From NCBI GenBank assembly GCA_028139135.1, contig JAOINB010000004.1, forward strand, positions 25,595 through 89,594: 64,000 bases of DNA. Direction: 5' to 3'. A model generated the notes under the pieces. That model did not search any database and was not told the origin of the DNA. It was given only the letters and a program-made list of their open reading frames with translations. The position numbers were made by a program, and so were the translations under genes. The stretch is from Betaproteobacteria bacterium (GTDB lineage: Bacteria; Pseudomonadota; Gammaproteobacteria; Burkholderiales; Burkholderiaceae_A). Of the stretch, positions 1 to 7,846 are shown in pieces (position 1 is the stretch's first letter; every line of letters begins with the position of its first letter).

Positions 1-811
1 TAGATCTGACCCTTTTCGTTGCGTATTCTGCTAAATAAATCGCGCTCAACAGGCCAACTGGAACAGCAACTGATACTGCCACCAGAGATATCAAAAGGGT
101 TCCAACGAACATTGGAATCATTCCATATTCAGGTTCAGCACCTTCCGAGCCAGCTCGAAGAGCTCCCTCAAATTGGGGGTTCCACGTTAGTCCAAATAAA
201 AATTCATCTGGCGGAATTAAATCAAAAAACCGAATCGTTTCAAATAAGACCGAAAGCACGATTCCTATCGTTGTCAAAATTGCAACTAGCGAGCTTAAAC
301 CAAGGATCCATAAAACAATTTTCTCGACATGGCTTCTTGCTTTGAACGTCGGGGAAACTTTTTTGAATGCAAGATAACCACACATGACCGAGATAGCTAT
401 ACACCCAAAAAAAATTACGTTGCTAGATATTGCTGACCATCGTCTCCACGTATCTGCTGCCAGAACTACCCATGATTCTGGCTTGCCAAAAGTGATTCCG
501 TCCAACTCATTCATCACTTTGATAAAATTGATTTCTTTAGCTGTTTGATTTAATTCGATTAAATTAGGATAGAAACTTTGCAACCAATATTTAAATACAA
601 TTCCATCGCCAACTGTCGTGAATAGCAATCCTAATAGAGCCGGCAGTAGTGCAATCAACACCGACCAGTAAATATAGTATTTTGGCAAGGAATCAAATTT
701 TGCAGTTTTTCTTTCAGAACATACCAAACGGTACGTCGCAAATCCGTACAAAATGCTAATCGCTAGAATTGCCAGTAGAGTCTGAACAGAAGTGAAAATA
801 GAAGCCTCCAA
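1..811 (-). CDS. pstC: Phosphate ABC transporter permease PstC (N-terminal part; runs off the window)
   Basis: Inner-membrane permease subunit of the high-affinity phosphate importer PstSCAB. Reading the minus strand from about 811 to 1 gives an uninterrupted frame of about 270 residues with several hydrophobic segments. It ends in a typical ABC permease stretch, with residues such as VGLLSAIYLAEYAT near the window edge. The long N-terminal region before the permease core is the larger PstC form, not the short E. coli form. It follows pstS on the same strand. The start is unusual: TTG at 811-809 has no ribosome-binding site, while ATT at 799-797 is preceded by GGAGG at a 5-nt spacing. Either would keep the first membrane helix. 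The family call is firm; the start is not. Confidence 0.88.
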   Translation of the reverse strand, partial: MEASIFTSVQTLLAILAISILYGFATYRLVCSERKTAKFDSLPKYYIYWSVLIALLPALLGLLFTTVGDGIVFKYWLQSFYPNLIELNQTAKEINFIKVMNELDGITFGKPESWVVLAADTWRRWSAISSNVIFFGCIAISVMCGYLAFKKVSPTFKARSHVEKIVLWILGLSSLVAILTTIGIVLSVLFETIRFFDLIPPDEFLFGLTWNPQFEGALRAGSEGAEPEYGMIPMFVGTLLISLVAVSVAVPVGLLSAIYLAEYATKRVRS

Positions 812-819
812 ACAAATTA

Positions 820-853
820 AAAAGGGACTCTACTCCAAGAGCAGTGCCCCTTT
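820..853 (-). terminator. Possible attenuator hairpin between pstS and pstC
   Basis: On the minus strand, AAAGGG and CCCTTTTT flank a second imperfect stem (CTGCTC with GAGTAG), giving a hairpin with a short T-run about 10 nt before the pstC start. A partial terminator here would give more of the periplasmic binding protein than of the permease, a common arrangement in binding-protein operons. The T-run is short, so leakiness is expected. No folding energy was calculated. Confidence 0.45.
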
Positions 854-883
854 AGTTTAAACTAGAATACTTCTCTTACAACT

Positions 884-1924
884 CTATTTTGACAAGTCAT
901 CCATCACGAGTACGGGAAGATCAACCATCGCTTTCTTGAACTTAGCTCTTTCATCTTCACCCATCGGAATCATCCCAGCATCCGCTAATGCCCCATCGGC
1001 ATCCCAATGTTTCGTCCATTCCATCATGTAGTCATTAATTCCAGGAACTACACCAACATGGGAATGTTTCACGTAAAAGTACAGAGCTCTTGAAGCCTTA
1101 TACTTGCCAGAAGCGATATCTTTGAATGTTGGCGCAACTTCGTCCAAAACTGCACCCTGAATTGTGTCGGAGTTCTGATTTAAATAAGAAAACCCGAATA
1201 TTCCATAAGCAGAAGGGTCTTCCTTAAGCTTTTGGACAATTAAGTTATCCTGCTCTCCCGCCTCTACATAAGCTCCATCTGTTCTCATCGCCCGACATTT
1301 CTTTCCTTTTTTATCTCCGCGGGCTTTTGAAAGCTTTTTGGCAACCGAATCTTTACCACAGTAGGATTTTTGGTTAATTATTTCAGCGAAAGATGCACGC
1401 GTACCTGATGTTGTTGGGGGTCCGTATACTTTGATAGGTACATCGGGAAGAAGCGGTTTTATATCTGACCATTTTTTGTAGTAGTTAGGTACAAACTCCG
1501 TTCCAGCCTCATTTGGTACTTCAGCGGTTAGTGCTTTAGCCAAATCTGCTCGAGAGATAATTAATTTTGTCCCTTTTTTTGAATTTGCAACAACAATTCC
1601 GTCGTAACCGACCTTAATTTCTGTCACCTTTACATCATTTTTTTGACAAAATGCCAACTCTTTTTTCTTCATACGAGAGGATGCATTCCCAATATCAACA
1701 AATTGTGTTCCCGTCCCTTCGCATACACCTTTTTTTCCAACTGATGATCCACCGGATTCGACAACTGGGGTCTTTATAGAAGGGTTTTTCCCCAATTGTT
1801 CTGCAACTATAGTAGCAAATGGAAAAACGGTGGAGGAACCCTTCATACTTATGTAATCACGGGCAAATGAGCTTGTACAAAAGGCTAAACTGATTCCTGT
1901 AAGAATAAAAAACCGAAATTGCAT
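884..1924 (-). CDS. pstS: Phosphate-binding protein PstS
   Basis: Periplasmic substrate-binding subunit of the phosphate ABC transporter. The 346-residue product begins with a Sec signal peptide (about residues 1-21, cut after SSFA). The mature N-terminus carries the phosphate-binding loop GSSTVFPF at residues 29-36, and a second ligand loop with TTSGTRASF lies near residue 170. Length and motifs are normal for PstS. A GAGGAG ribosome-binding site lies 5 nt before the ATG. It is followed by pstC on the same strand. The upstream region carries a Pho-box-like pair of repeats, so induction by phosphate starvation through PhoB is likely. Confidence 0.95.
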   Translation of the reverse strand: MQFRFFILTGISLAFCTSSFARDYISMKGSSTVFPFATIVAEQLGKNPSIKTPVVESGGSSVGKKGVCEGTGTQFVDIGNASSRMKKKELAFCQKNDVKVTEIKVGYDGIVVANSKKGTKLIISRADLAKALTAEVPNEAGTEFVPNYYKKWSDIKPLLPDVPIKVYGPPTTSGTRASFAEIINQKSYCGKDSVAKKLSKARGDKKGKKCRAMRTDGAYVEAGEQDNLIVQKLKEDPSAYGIFGFSYLNQNSDTIQGAVLDEVAPTFKDIASGKYKASRALYFYVKHSHVGVVPGINDYMMEWTKHWDADGALADAGMIPMGEDERAKFKKAMVDLPVLVMDDLSK

Positions 1925-1972
1925 GTGAACTCCTCAAAAATTAATTAAGCCCTCCTAGTTTGACGAGAAAGT

Positions 1973-1989
1973 ATTACAAAAATATAACA
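1973..1989 (-). promoter_or_regulatory. Probable Pho box upstream of pstS
   Basis: The minus strand reads TGTTATATTTTTGTAAT, two TGT(T/A)AT half-sites with an 11-bp period. This is close to the PhoB consensus of TGTCATA repeats separated by 4 nt. It ends about 48 nt upstream of the pstS ATG, where a PhoB site replacing the -35 element would be expected. The match is degenerate in an AT-rich region, so confidence is moderate. Confidence 0.5.
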
Positions 1990-2117
1990 ATGCGGTAAAA
2001 ATCTTAACTAGTTGTTAAAAAAATTCACTGCAAACTTAAGTGTTGTGTAAAACTTATTTTTATAAAGAATGTCTATCTTATGTTACCGTTGAATAATGTG
2101 TTTAGCCGGAGCAAAAT

Positions 2118-2426
2118 ATGATGAGGAATGCAAGGTTTTTGTCTCTAGTAGTATTACTTATTTTTGCAAGTGGTACTTATGCAGTACCTCCACCGAGAGG
2201 AATCGACCCGCTTGAAGCAAAAAGAAAAGCACGAATTGATAAAATAAAAAGAGAAAAGGCTAGGAGAGATTCCATAAACTGCTATTTGCGAGAGCGGAAA
2301 AAGATCAGCGATGGAGGTACTACCTGCATCTATAAATGCCCCTCCGTAAAAGGAAGAGTGGAAAGTAACAACATTGGCCCTGGGTTCAGTTGCCCGACTA
2401 TGATGAATGTTTTGCGAAGGGAATGA
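2118..2426 (+). CDS. Small secreted protein, unknown function
   Basis: A 102-residue protein not recognised as any family. It begins with a clear signal peptide (hydrophobic LSLVVLLIFASG, probable cut after TYA). The mature part has a proline-containing start (VPPPRG), a strongly basic segment (about residues 33-50), then four cysteines (about residues 55, 70, 74 and 92) that could form two disulfides in the periplasm. CGGAG upstream of the first ATG supports the start. It is divergent from pstS and its end lies 7 nt from the convergent end of glmM. It could be a lineage-specific periplasmic protein. Confidence 0.6.
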   Translation: MMRNARFLSLVVLLIFASGTYAVPPPRGIDPLEAKRKARIDKIKREKARRDSINCYLRERKKISDGGTTCIYKCPSVKGRVESNNIGPGFSCPTMMNVLRRE

Positions 2427-2433
2427 AAGCTTA

Positions 2434-3765
2434 CTATAAGCTCGATACCAATTGATCGATACATGATTTCGCCAGTTTTTCAGTCTCTGCCTCTGCCATT
2501 ACCCTTATCACGGGTTCTGTCCCCGAAGCCCTAACTAGGATACGTCCATCTGAGCCAAGTTCGTCGAGGACCCGCTTCTTAGTATCTTTAAACTTTTCGT
2601 GAATAGGCCAATTTTTGCCTGGAACAAGAGGCACGTTTATTAAAAGTTGAGGCATCAGGTGTAAATCGGCAATAAAATCAGAAAGGTTATCGCCAATAAT
2701 GATAACTGCTTGTAAGACTTGTAGTGCACTAACAATTCCGTCACCCGTGGTGTGCATATCTAACGATAAAATATGTCCTGATGTTTCACCTCCTAGATAC
2801 CAATCATTCTCCTCAAGCATTTGTAAAATATGACGGTCCCCAACCTTTGCCCTTCTAAATTCGAGACCACACTTATTGATGGCACGTTCGAGACCCAGAT
2901 TGCTCATTAATGTCCCAACCACGCCCTTAACGGAGCTCGCTCCTTCCGTTCTAACTCTCAGTTTGGTAATCGCGTACAACAACTCATCACCATCGTAAAC
3001 TCTTCCTAGATGGTCAACTAGCTTGAGCCTATCGCCGTCGCCATCTAGGGCTATTCCAAAATCTGCTGAAACACGAAGAACTTCATCTATAAGCTTTTGA
3101 GGAAAAAGAGTTCCTACAGAATCATTGATATTTATCCCGTTCGGTTTGTTACCTATTTCAATAACTTCAGCTCCGAGTTCACTCAGAATTTTTCCCGCAC
3201 AAAATGACGCAGCTCCATTCGCAGCGTCTAAAACAATTTTCTTGTCCCCAAGGGATAAATTTCTCGGAAAACAGGATTTACAAAATTCGATATATCTACC
3301 CTCAGCATCTGGTATTTTTTTTTGTATCCCCAATCTATAAGGATCGATACCATAGTTTAACTTCAAACTATCTTGTATTTTTTTTTCCATCAGTTCTGGA
3401 ATTTTTTTTCCGGCGCCACTGAAAAATTTAAACCCATTATCTCGAAACATATTGTGGGATGCGCTCACCACAACTCCTACGTTTGCACCGAGTGATTTTG
3501 TGAGAAAAGCCACGGCAGGGCTCGGCATTATTCCGACGTTGAATACATTAGCTCCCACCTGGTTTAGCCCGCTAGAAAAGGCACTTGCTAACATATCTCC
3601 GGAGGATCTTGTATCCCGCCCAATCACTACGTTAACTGTTTCGTGGCTACTTTTTAAAGTAGCCCCCGTGGCTATTCCAAGTTTGAGCGCAAACTCGGGA
3701 GAAATTCCTTTTTCAGAAACAGTACCACGGATACCGTCAGTGCCAAATTCAAGATCATCTTTCAT
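2434..3765 (-). CDS. glmM: Phosphoglucosamine mutase GlmM
   Basis: Interconverts glucosamine-6-phosphate and glucosamine-1-phosphate, feeding UDP-GlcNAc, peptidoglycan and LPS synthesis in the cytoplasm. Visible motifs are FGTDGIRG at the N-terminus, the phosphoserine loop SASHN (active serine about residue 103), the Mg2+ loop DGDGDR and the phosphate-binding RASGTEP near the C-terminus. The ATG at 3765 places FGTDGIRG at the same distance from Met as in E. coli. A GTG three codons upstream (3774) is also open. The product is about 443 residues, normal for the family. It overlaps the end of folP by 11 nt, so the two are probably translationally coupled. Two A9 runs occur in this gene. Confidence 0.95.
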   Translation of the reverse strand: MKDDLEFGTDGIRGTVSEKGISPEFALKLGIATGATLKSSHETVNVVIGRDTRSSGDMLASAFSSGLNQVGANVFNVGIMPSPAVAFLTKSLGANVGVVVSASHNMFRDNGFKFFSGAGKKIPELMEKKIQDSLKLNYGIDPYRLGIQKKIPDAEGRYIEFCKSCFPRNLSLGDKKIVLDAANGAASFCAGKILSELGAEVIEIGNKPNGININDSVGTLFPQKLIDEVLRVSADFGIALDGDGDRLKLVDHLGRVYDGDELLYAITKLRVRTEGASSVKGVVGTLMSNLGLERAINKCGLEFRRAKVGDRHILQMLEENDWYLGGETSGHILSLDMHTTGDGIVSALQVLQAVIIIGDNLSDFIADLHLMPQLLINVPLVPGKNWPIHEKFKDTKKRVLDELGSDGRILVRASGTEPVIRVMAEAETEKLAKSCIDQLVSSL

Positions 3766-4645
3766 GATCCACACCAGAGAATATGTTTTCTCCGCCCAAA
3801 GCTTTATAAACAGTGATTAACTCTTTTGTTTCCTTGACGTCATGTACCCTAAGTACGGAAGCACCCTGAATTGCACACCAGAGAGCCATTGCCAAGCTCC
3901 CTCCCAATCTATCGGCTGGTTTACTTTTGCGTTTACAAAGCTCTGAAATTATTCTTTTTCTAGATAACCCAACTAGTAAAGGGCAAATTTTACTCAACCT
4001 GGAAATTTCTTCTAAAAGCGCAAGATTATGCTGTGAAGTCTTTCCGAAACCAAAACCTGGATCGATTAAAATCCTGTCTTCTGAAATTCCGGCTCTCCGA
4101 AATTCATTCACTTTTCTTTGTAAAAAAAATTCAACTTCAGAAACAACATCACCGTACCGGGGACTATCCTGCATGGTTTGTGGATTGCCCTGCATGTGCA
4201 TGATACAAAACCCAATCCGAGTTTTTTTCATTCCTTTTAAAAAATCAAGACCCTCTTTTGACCTAAATCCAGAGACGTCATTGATTAAATCTACCCCCAT
4301 TTCTACAGCTCTGGTCATAATCTCGGGCTTCATAGTATCTATGGAAACCGGTATTTTTAACTCCAAAATCTTTGCTAGAACGCCTTCCACTCGTCTCCAC
4401 TCTTCTTCCACTGGAATTTTTTCAGCTCCAGGCCTAGTACTTTCCCCTCCAATATCGATTATATCAACGCCATTAGAGATCATTTCCTCTGCTCTTTTTA
4501 CAGCAAGGTCGCAAGTTCCGAGGGTTCCTCCGTCAGAGAAGGAGTCTGGAGTCAAGTTTAAAATCCCCATCACCAAAGGAATATCTAAAGAAAGGTTAAA
4601 TCTACCGCAAGTAAAGATGTGATTCTTCGAGAGGGGTTCAATCAT
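3755..4645 (-). CDS. folP: Dihydropteroate synthase FolP
   Basis: Condenses p-aminobenzoate with 6-hydroxymethyl-dihydropterin diphosphate to form dihydropteroate in folate synthesis; it is the sulfonamide target. The N-terminal signature MGILNLTPDSFSDGG lies at about residues 24-38, followed by the DIGGESTRPG loop and the IDPGFGFGKT substrate-binding segment. The product is 296 residues, near the usual 280. It lies between ftsH and glmM, the conserved proteobacterial order ftsH-folP-glmM, and overlaps glmM. Confidence 0.96.
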   Translation of the reverse strand: MIEPLSKNHIFTCGRFNLSLDIPLVMGILNLTPDSFSDGGTLGTCDLAVKRAEEMISNGVDIIDIGGESTRPGAEKIPVEEEWRRVEGVLAKILELKIPVSIDTMKPEIMTRAVEMGVDLINDVSGFRSKEGLDFLKGMKKTRIGFCIMHMQGNPQTMQDSPRYGDVVSEVEFFLQRKVNEFRRAGISEDRILIDPGFGFGKTSQHNLALLEEISRLSKICPLLVGLSRKRIISELCKRKSKPADRLGGSLAMALWCAIQGASVLRVHDVKETKELITVYKALGGENIFSGVDHER

Positions 4646-4676
4646 CTTAATATCCCCACTTCAACCTGGTGCGACA

Positions 4677-4698
4677 GGGATGCTCGTCCAAGCATCCC
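4677..4698. repeat. Perfect inverted repeat in the ftsH-folP gap
   Basis: GGGATGCT and AGCATCCC form a perfect 8-bp stem with a 6-nt loop in the 99-nt gap between the ftsH stop and the folP start. There is no T-run on either strand after the stem, so it is not a standard intrinsic terminator. In the ftsH-folP transcript it would be a stable hairpin about 30 nt before the folP start. A role in mRNA processing or partial termination is only a guess. Confidence 0.5.
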
Positions 4699-4744
4699 GC
4701 AGTACGCACGCAACAAGTAATAAAAAAGAAGGCTGTATATCGTA

Positions 4745-6667
4745 TCAGTTGGTAGCTGTGACAGCATCCGGTGGGGTCTGATTACCGCTTTTAGCACTTG
4801 AACCTCCTCCAGAATTGGAACTGTTCCCGCCATCATTTTCAGGACCAGATTTAAGAGTATCTTTTGGCGGCCTAGGCTCTTTCCCTTTGGCGATGTCATC
4901 AATCTGCTCAGCATCGATAGTTTCCCACTCTAAAAGGGCTTTTGCCATCGCGTGCATCTTATCTGAATTTTTTTCAATTATATCTCGTGCAACCGTATAT
5001 TGCTCGTCAATAATCCTGCGAATTTCAGAATCAACCTTTTGCATTGTTGACTCAGACACGTGAGTCGTTTTCGTAATACTTCTACCAAGAAATACTTCTC
5101 CTTCATTCTCCGCATATACCATCGGTCCCAAAGCATCACTCATTCCATATCTAGTGACCATATCGCGAGCTAGCTGGGTAGCCCTCTCAAAATCGTTTGA
5201 AGCCCCAGTTGTCATTTGGTCCATAAAGATTTCTTCAGCGATTCTTCCCCCAAATAGCACTGCAATCGTGTTCAAAAGTCGATCCTTGTCCATGCTGTAC
5301 CTATCACCTTCGGGTAATTGCATGGTAACCCCGAGAGCTCGTCCTCTAGGTATGATAGTTACCTTATGTACCGGATCGGTTTTAGGGAGCATTTTTGCAA
5401 CTATGGCATGACCAGACTCATGATAAGCAGTATTTTTTCTTTCTTCCTCCGGCATAACTATGGATTTTCTCTCTGAACCCATTAAAATTTTGTCCTTGGC
5501 TTTTTCGAAATCATCCATTTCGACTGTTCTTCCGCTTCTTCGAGCAGCAAAGAGAGCGGCTTCATTTACGATATTAGCCAGGTCTGCCCCAGACATCCCG
5601 GGAGTTCCCCTAGCTAAGATATCTGCCTTGACATCTGATGCAACAGGAACCTTCCTCATGTGAACTTTGAGAATTTGCTCCCTCCCACGGACGTCAGGAA
5701 GAGGAACAACAACTTGTCGATCAAACCTTCCTGGTCTTAAAAGCGCCGGATCTAGCACGTCAGGTCTGTTCGTAGCAGCTATCACTATTATTCCTTGATT
5801 CGTCTCAAACCCATCCATCTCTACCAACATCTGATTTAGAGTTTGCTCACGCTCATCATTTCCTCCACCCAGTCCGGCTCCTCTCTGCCTTCCAACCGCA
5901 TCAATCTCGTCGATGAAAATTATGCAGGGGGAGTGTTTTTTAGCGTTCTCAAACATGTCCCGTACACGGGCAGCTCCAACACCAACAAACATCTCAACGA
6001 AATCCGAACCTGAAATGGAAAAAAAAGGTACCTTTGCTTCACCAGCAATTGCTTTGGCAAGCAGTGTTTTTCCGGTACCTGGCGACCCCACCATCAGAAC
6101 CCCTCGGGGTATTCTGCCTCCTAGCTTTTGAAATTTAGTTGGATCTCGCAAAAAATCAACTAATTCTGTGACGTCTTCTTTGGCTTCATCACAACCAGCA
6201 ACATCAGAGAAGGTAATTGCATTATTGTTCTCATCGATCATGCGAGCCTTTGACTTCCCAAACGAGAAAGCGCCGCCTCGACCACCCCCTTGCATTTGTC
6301 TCATGAAGAAAATCCACACTGCAATGAGAAGTAGCATTGGAAACCATGAAACAAAAATACTCATTAACAACGATGGTTGCTCCTCGGGCTTAGCCGATAC
6401 TATTACCCCATATTTCATAAGATCGGAGACCATCCATAAATCTTGTGGGGCATTTACCACGAGCTGTCTATCATCAGTAGTTATGGCTCTAACCGTTCTA
6501 CCGTCGACAACAGCGGATTTGATGGCTCCCTGTCTTGCTTCTTCCATGAATTGAGAATAGGAAACCTCCCGACTCATTCCCCTGTTGCCGTCGAATTGCC
6601 GAAATATAGAGAAAAGGATTAAGGCGATTACCATCCATATTGCTACTTTTGATACAGTATTATTCAA
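4745..6667 (-). CDS. ftsH: ATP-dependent zinc metalloprotease FtsH
   Basis: Membrane-anchored AAA+ protease that degrades misfolded membrane proteins and unstable regulators. The 640-residue product has an N-terminal membrane segment (about residues 8-21), a periplasmic domain, a second membrane segment (about 105-121), Walker A GSPGTGKT (194-201), Walker B IIFIDEID (249-256), the second region of homology with RPGRFDR, and the zinc site HESGH (416-420). The C-terminus is a Ser/Gly/Asn-rich tail. The start is TTG at 6667, preceded by a GGGG run. Its regulators HflK and HflC are encoded at about 31-33 kb. Confidence 0.97.
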   Translation of the reverse strand: MNNTVSKVAIWMVIALILFSIFRQFDGNRGMSREVSYSQFMEEARQGAIKSAVVDGRTVRAITTDDRQLVVNAPQDLWMVSDLMKYGVIVSAKPEEQPSLLMSIFVSWFPMLLLIAVWIFFMRQMQGGGRGGAFSFGKSKARMIDENNNAITFSDVAGCDEAKEDVTELVDFLRDPTKFQKLGGRIPRGVLMVGSPGTGKTLLAKAIAGEAKVPFFSISGSDFVEMFVGVGAARVRDMFENAKKHSPCIIFIDEIDAVGRQRGAGLGGGNDEREQTLNQMLVEMDGFETNQGIIVIAATNRPDVLDPALLRPGRFDRQVVVPLPDVRGREQILKVHMRKVPVASDVKADILARGTPGMSGADLANIVNEAALFAARRSGRTVEMDDFEKAKDKILMGSERKSIVMPEEERKNTAYHESGHAIVAKMLPKTDPVHKVTIIPRGRALGVTMQLPEGDRYSMDKDRLLNTIAVLFGGRIAEEIFMDQMTTGASNDFERATQLARDMVTRYGMSDALGPMVYAENEGEVFLGRSITKTTHVSESTMQKVDSEIRRIIDEQYTVARDIIEKNSDKMHAMAKALLEWETIDAEQIDDIAKGKEPRPPKDTLKSGPENDGGNSSNSGGGSSAKSGNQTPPDAVTATN

Positions 6668-6737
6668 ATCAGACCCCGAATTTGTTAGTGATGCTTAATG
6701 GGATAACTATATTCCAAATAAGTTTTTAATTACACTA

Positions 6738-7349
6738 TTATTTTAGTGTTTTTGCAATGAGAAATTGCTCGGCAGAGACTTTTTTGGAAGCCAATGGCTT
6801 TCGAAGCCATACTTTTTCGAACTTTTTAGCCAATTTATTGCGAAACTCACGGCTTCCAGTGCCGGTTTCAAAAGCTTTAACCACAACACAACCATTTTTA
6901 TGTAAGTTCTCTAAACTGAAATCTAGAACAAGATTAACCAATCTGGAGATGTTTTCCCCGTCAACAACTTTGATTCCTGATAGATTTGGAGCCATATCAG
7001 ATAAAATCAAATCGATTTTTCTGCCATTAAATGCTTTGAGTATTTTCTCCCGAGCAGACACTTCCTGAAAATCACCTTGAATTTGAGTTACCCCTTGAAT
7101 CAATTGAAAACGAAGTATGTCAACACCGATAATGAGAGTCCTTTCTGATTTCGTCTTTCTTTTAGCAACTTGTAACCAACTACCAGGTGCACACCCAAGA
7201 TCAAGTACACTTGAACAATTATTAAACAAACCGAACTCATCATTAATTTCCAGCAATTTAAATGCTGCTCTAGACCGAAACCCTTCCCGGTTAGCATCTT
7301 TGACGTACTTGTCGGATAAAAACTCCTTTAACCATTGTTTTTTCACCAT
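6738..7349 (-). CDS. rlmE: 23S rRNA 2'-O-methyltransferase RlmE (RrmJ/FtsJ)
   Basis: Methylates the 2'-O of U2552 in the 23S A-loop late in large-subunit assembly, using S-adenosylmethionine. The 203-residue protein carries the SAM-binding LDLGCAPGSW loop at about residues 50-59, the LILSDMAPNLSG segment with the catalytic Asp and a downstream VVKAFE segment with the catalytic Lys. Length is typical (E. coli 209). It sits directly upstream of ftsH, the conserved order. The divergent yhbY gene usually found between greA and rlmE is absent; only 10 nt separate them. Confidence 0.95.
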   Translation of the reverse strand: MVKKQWLKEFLSDKYVKDANREGFRSRAAFKLLEINDEFGLFNNCSSVLDLGCAPGSWLQVAKRKTKSERTLIIGVDILRFQLIQGVTQIQGDFQEVSAREKILKAFNGRKIDLILSDMAPNLSGIKVVDGENISRLVNLVLDFSLENLHKNGCVVVKAFETGTGSREFRNKLAKKFEKVWLRKPLASKKVSAEQFLIAKTLK

Positions 7350-7359
7350 TTTTGGTGAT

Positions 7360-7839
7360 CTATATTTCGTACTCTACTTTTACAATCTGGACCTCTCTTT
7401 TTCCAGACGGAATATCGAATTCCGTAATATCGTCCTCTGTTTTCCCTATTAATGCCCGAGCAATTGGACTAACATACGAAATCTTCCCCTCGCGTATATT
7501 CGCTTCATCCTCCCCTACAATTTGATATTTAAACTGCTCGTCAGTATTCAAATCAATAAAGGATACGATAACACCGAAAACAACTCTTCCATCCCTTTGC
7601 AACTCACCTGGATTTATGATCTCGGCTGTAGATATTTTGTGTTCTAAATCCTGTATCCGTCCCTCCAACATAGATTGCTTTTCCTTAGCGGCGTCATATT
7701 CTGCATTTTCGGACAAATCGCCATGTGCTCTTGCCTCAGCGATCGCCTGAATAACTGCTGGCCTCTCCTGAGTCTTCAGTACATGTAACTCCTTCTTCAA
7801 TCGATCAAACCCTTTGCTAGTTAAAGGCGTTCTATTCAT
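7360..7839 (-). CDS. greA: Transcription elongation factor GreA
   Basis: Binds the RNA polymerase secondary channel and stimulates cleavage of backtracked RNA. The 159-residue protein has the N-terminal antiparallel coiled coil (about residues 8-75) with the acidic tip signature ARAHGDLSENAEYDAAK, and the C-terminal FKBP-like domain with the ALIGKTEDD segment. Length matches the family. Seven nt separate its start from the end of carB, so it probably belongs to the carAB-greA transcript. Confidence 0.97.
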   Translation of the reverse strand: MNRTPLTSKGFDRLKKELHVLKTQERPAVIQAIAEARAHGDLSENAEYDAAKEKQSMLEGRIQDLEHKISTAEIINPGELQRDGRVVFGVIVSFIDLNTDEQFKYQIVGEDEANIREGKISYVSPIARALIGKTEDDITEFDIPSGKREVQIVKVEYEI

Positions 7840-7846
7840 TTCGTTC

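Noticed and set aside
19..345. Plus-strand frame at the left edge
   Set aside because: It is antisense to pstC, which is clearly coding on the minus strand.
3314..3379. A9 runs in glmM as slippage sites
   Set aside because: They fall within lysine codons with no known frameshift product; likely chance in an AT-rich gene. Kept as a caution for the dnaX A10 tract.
3927..4622. 231-codon plus-strand frame
   Set aside because: Antisense to folP, whose motifs are intact; composition looks like a mirror frame.
4642..4914. 90-codon minus-strand frame between folP and ftsH
   Set aside because: It overlaps the well-supported ftsH 3' end in another frame and has no recognisable features; a shadow of ftsH.
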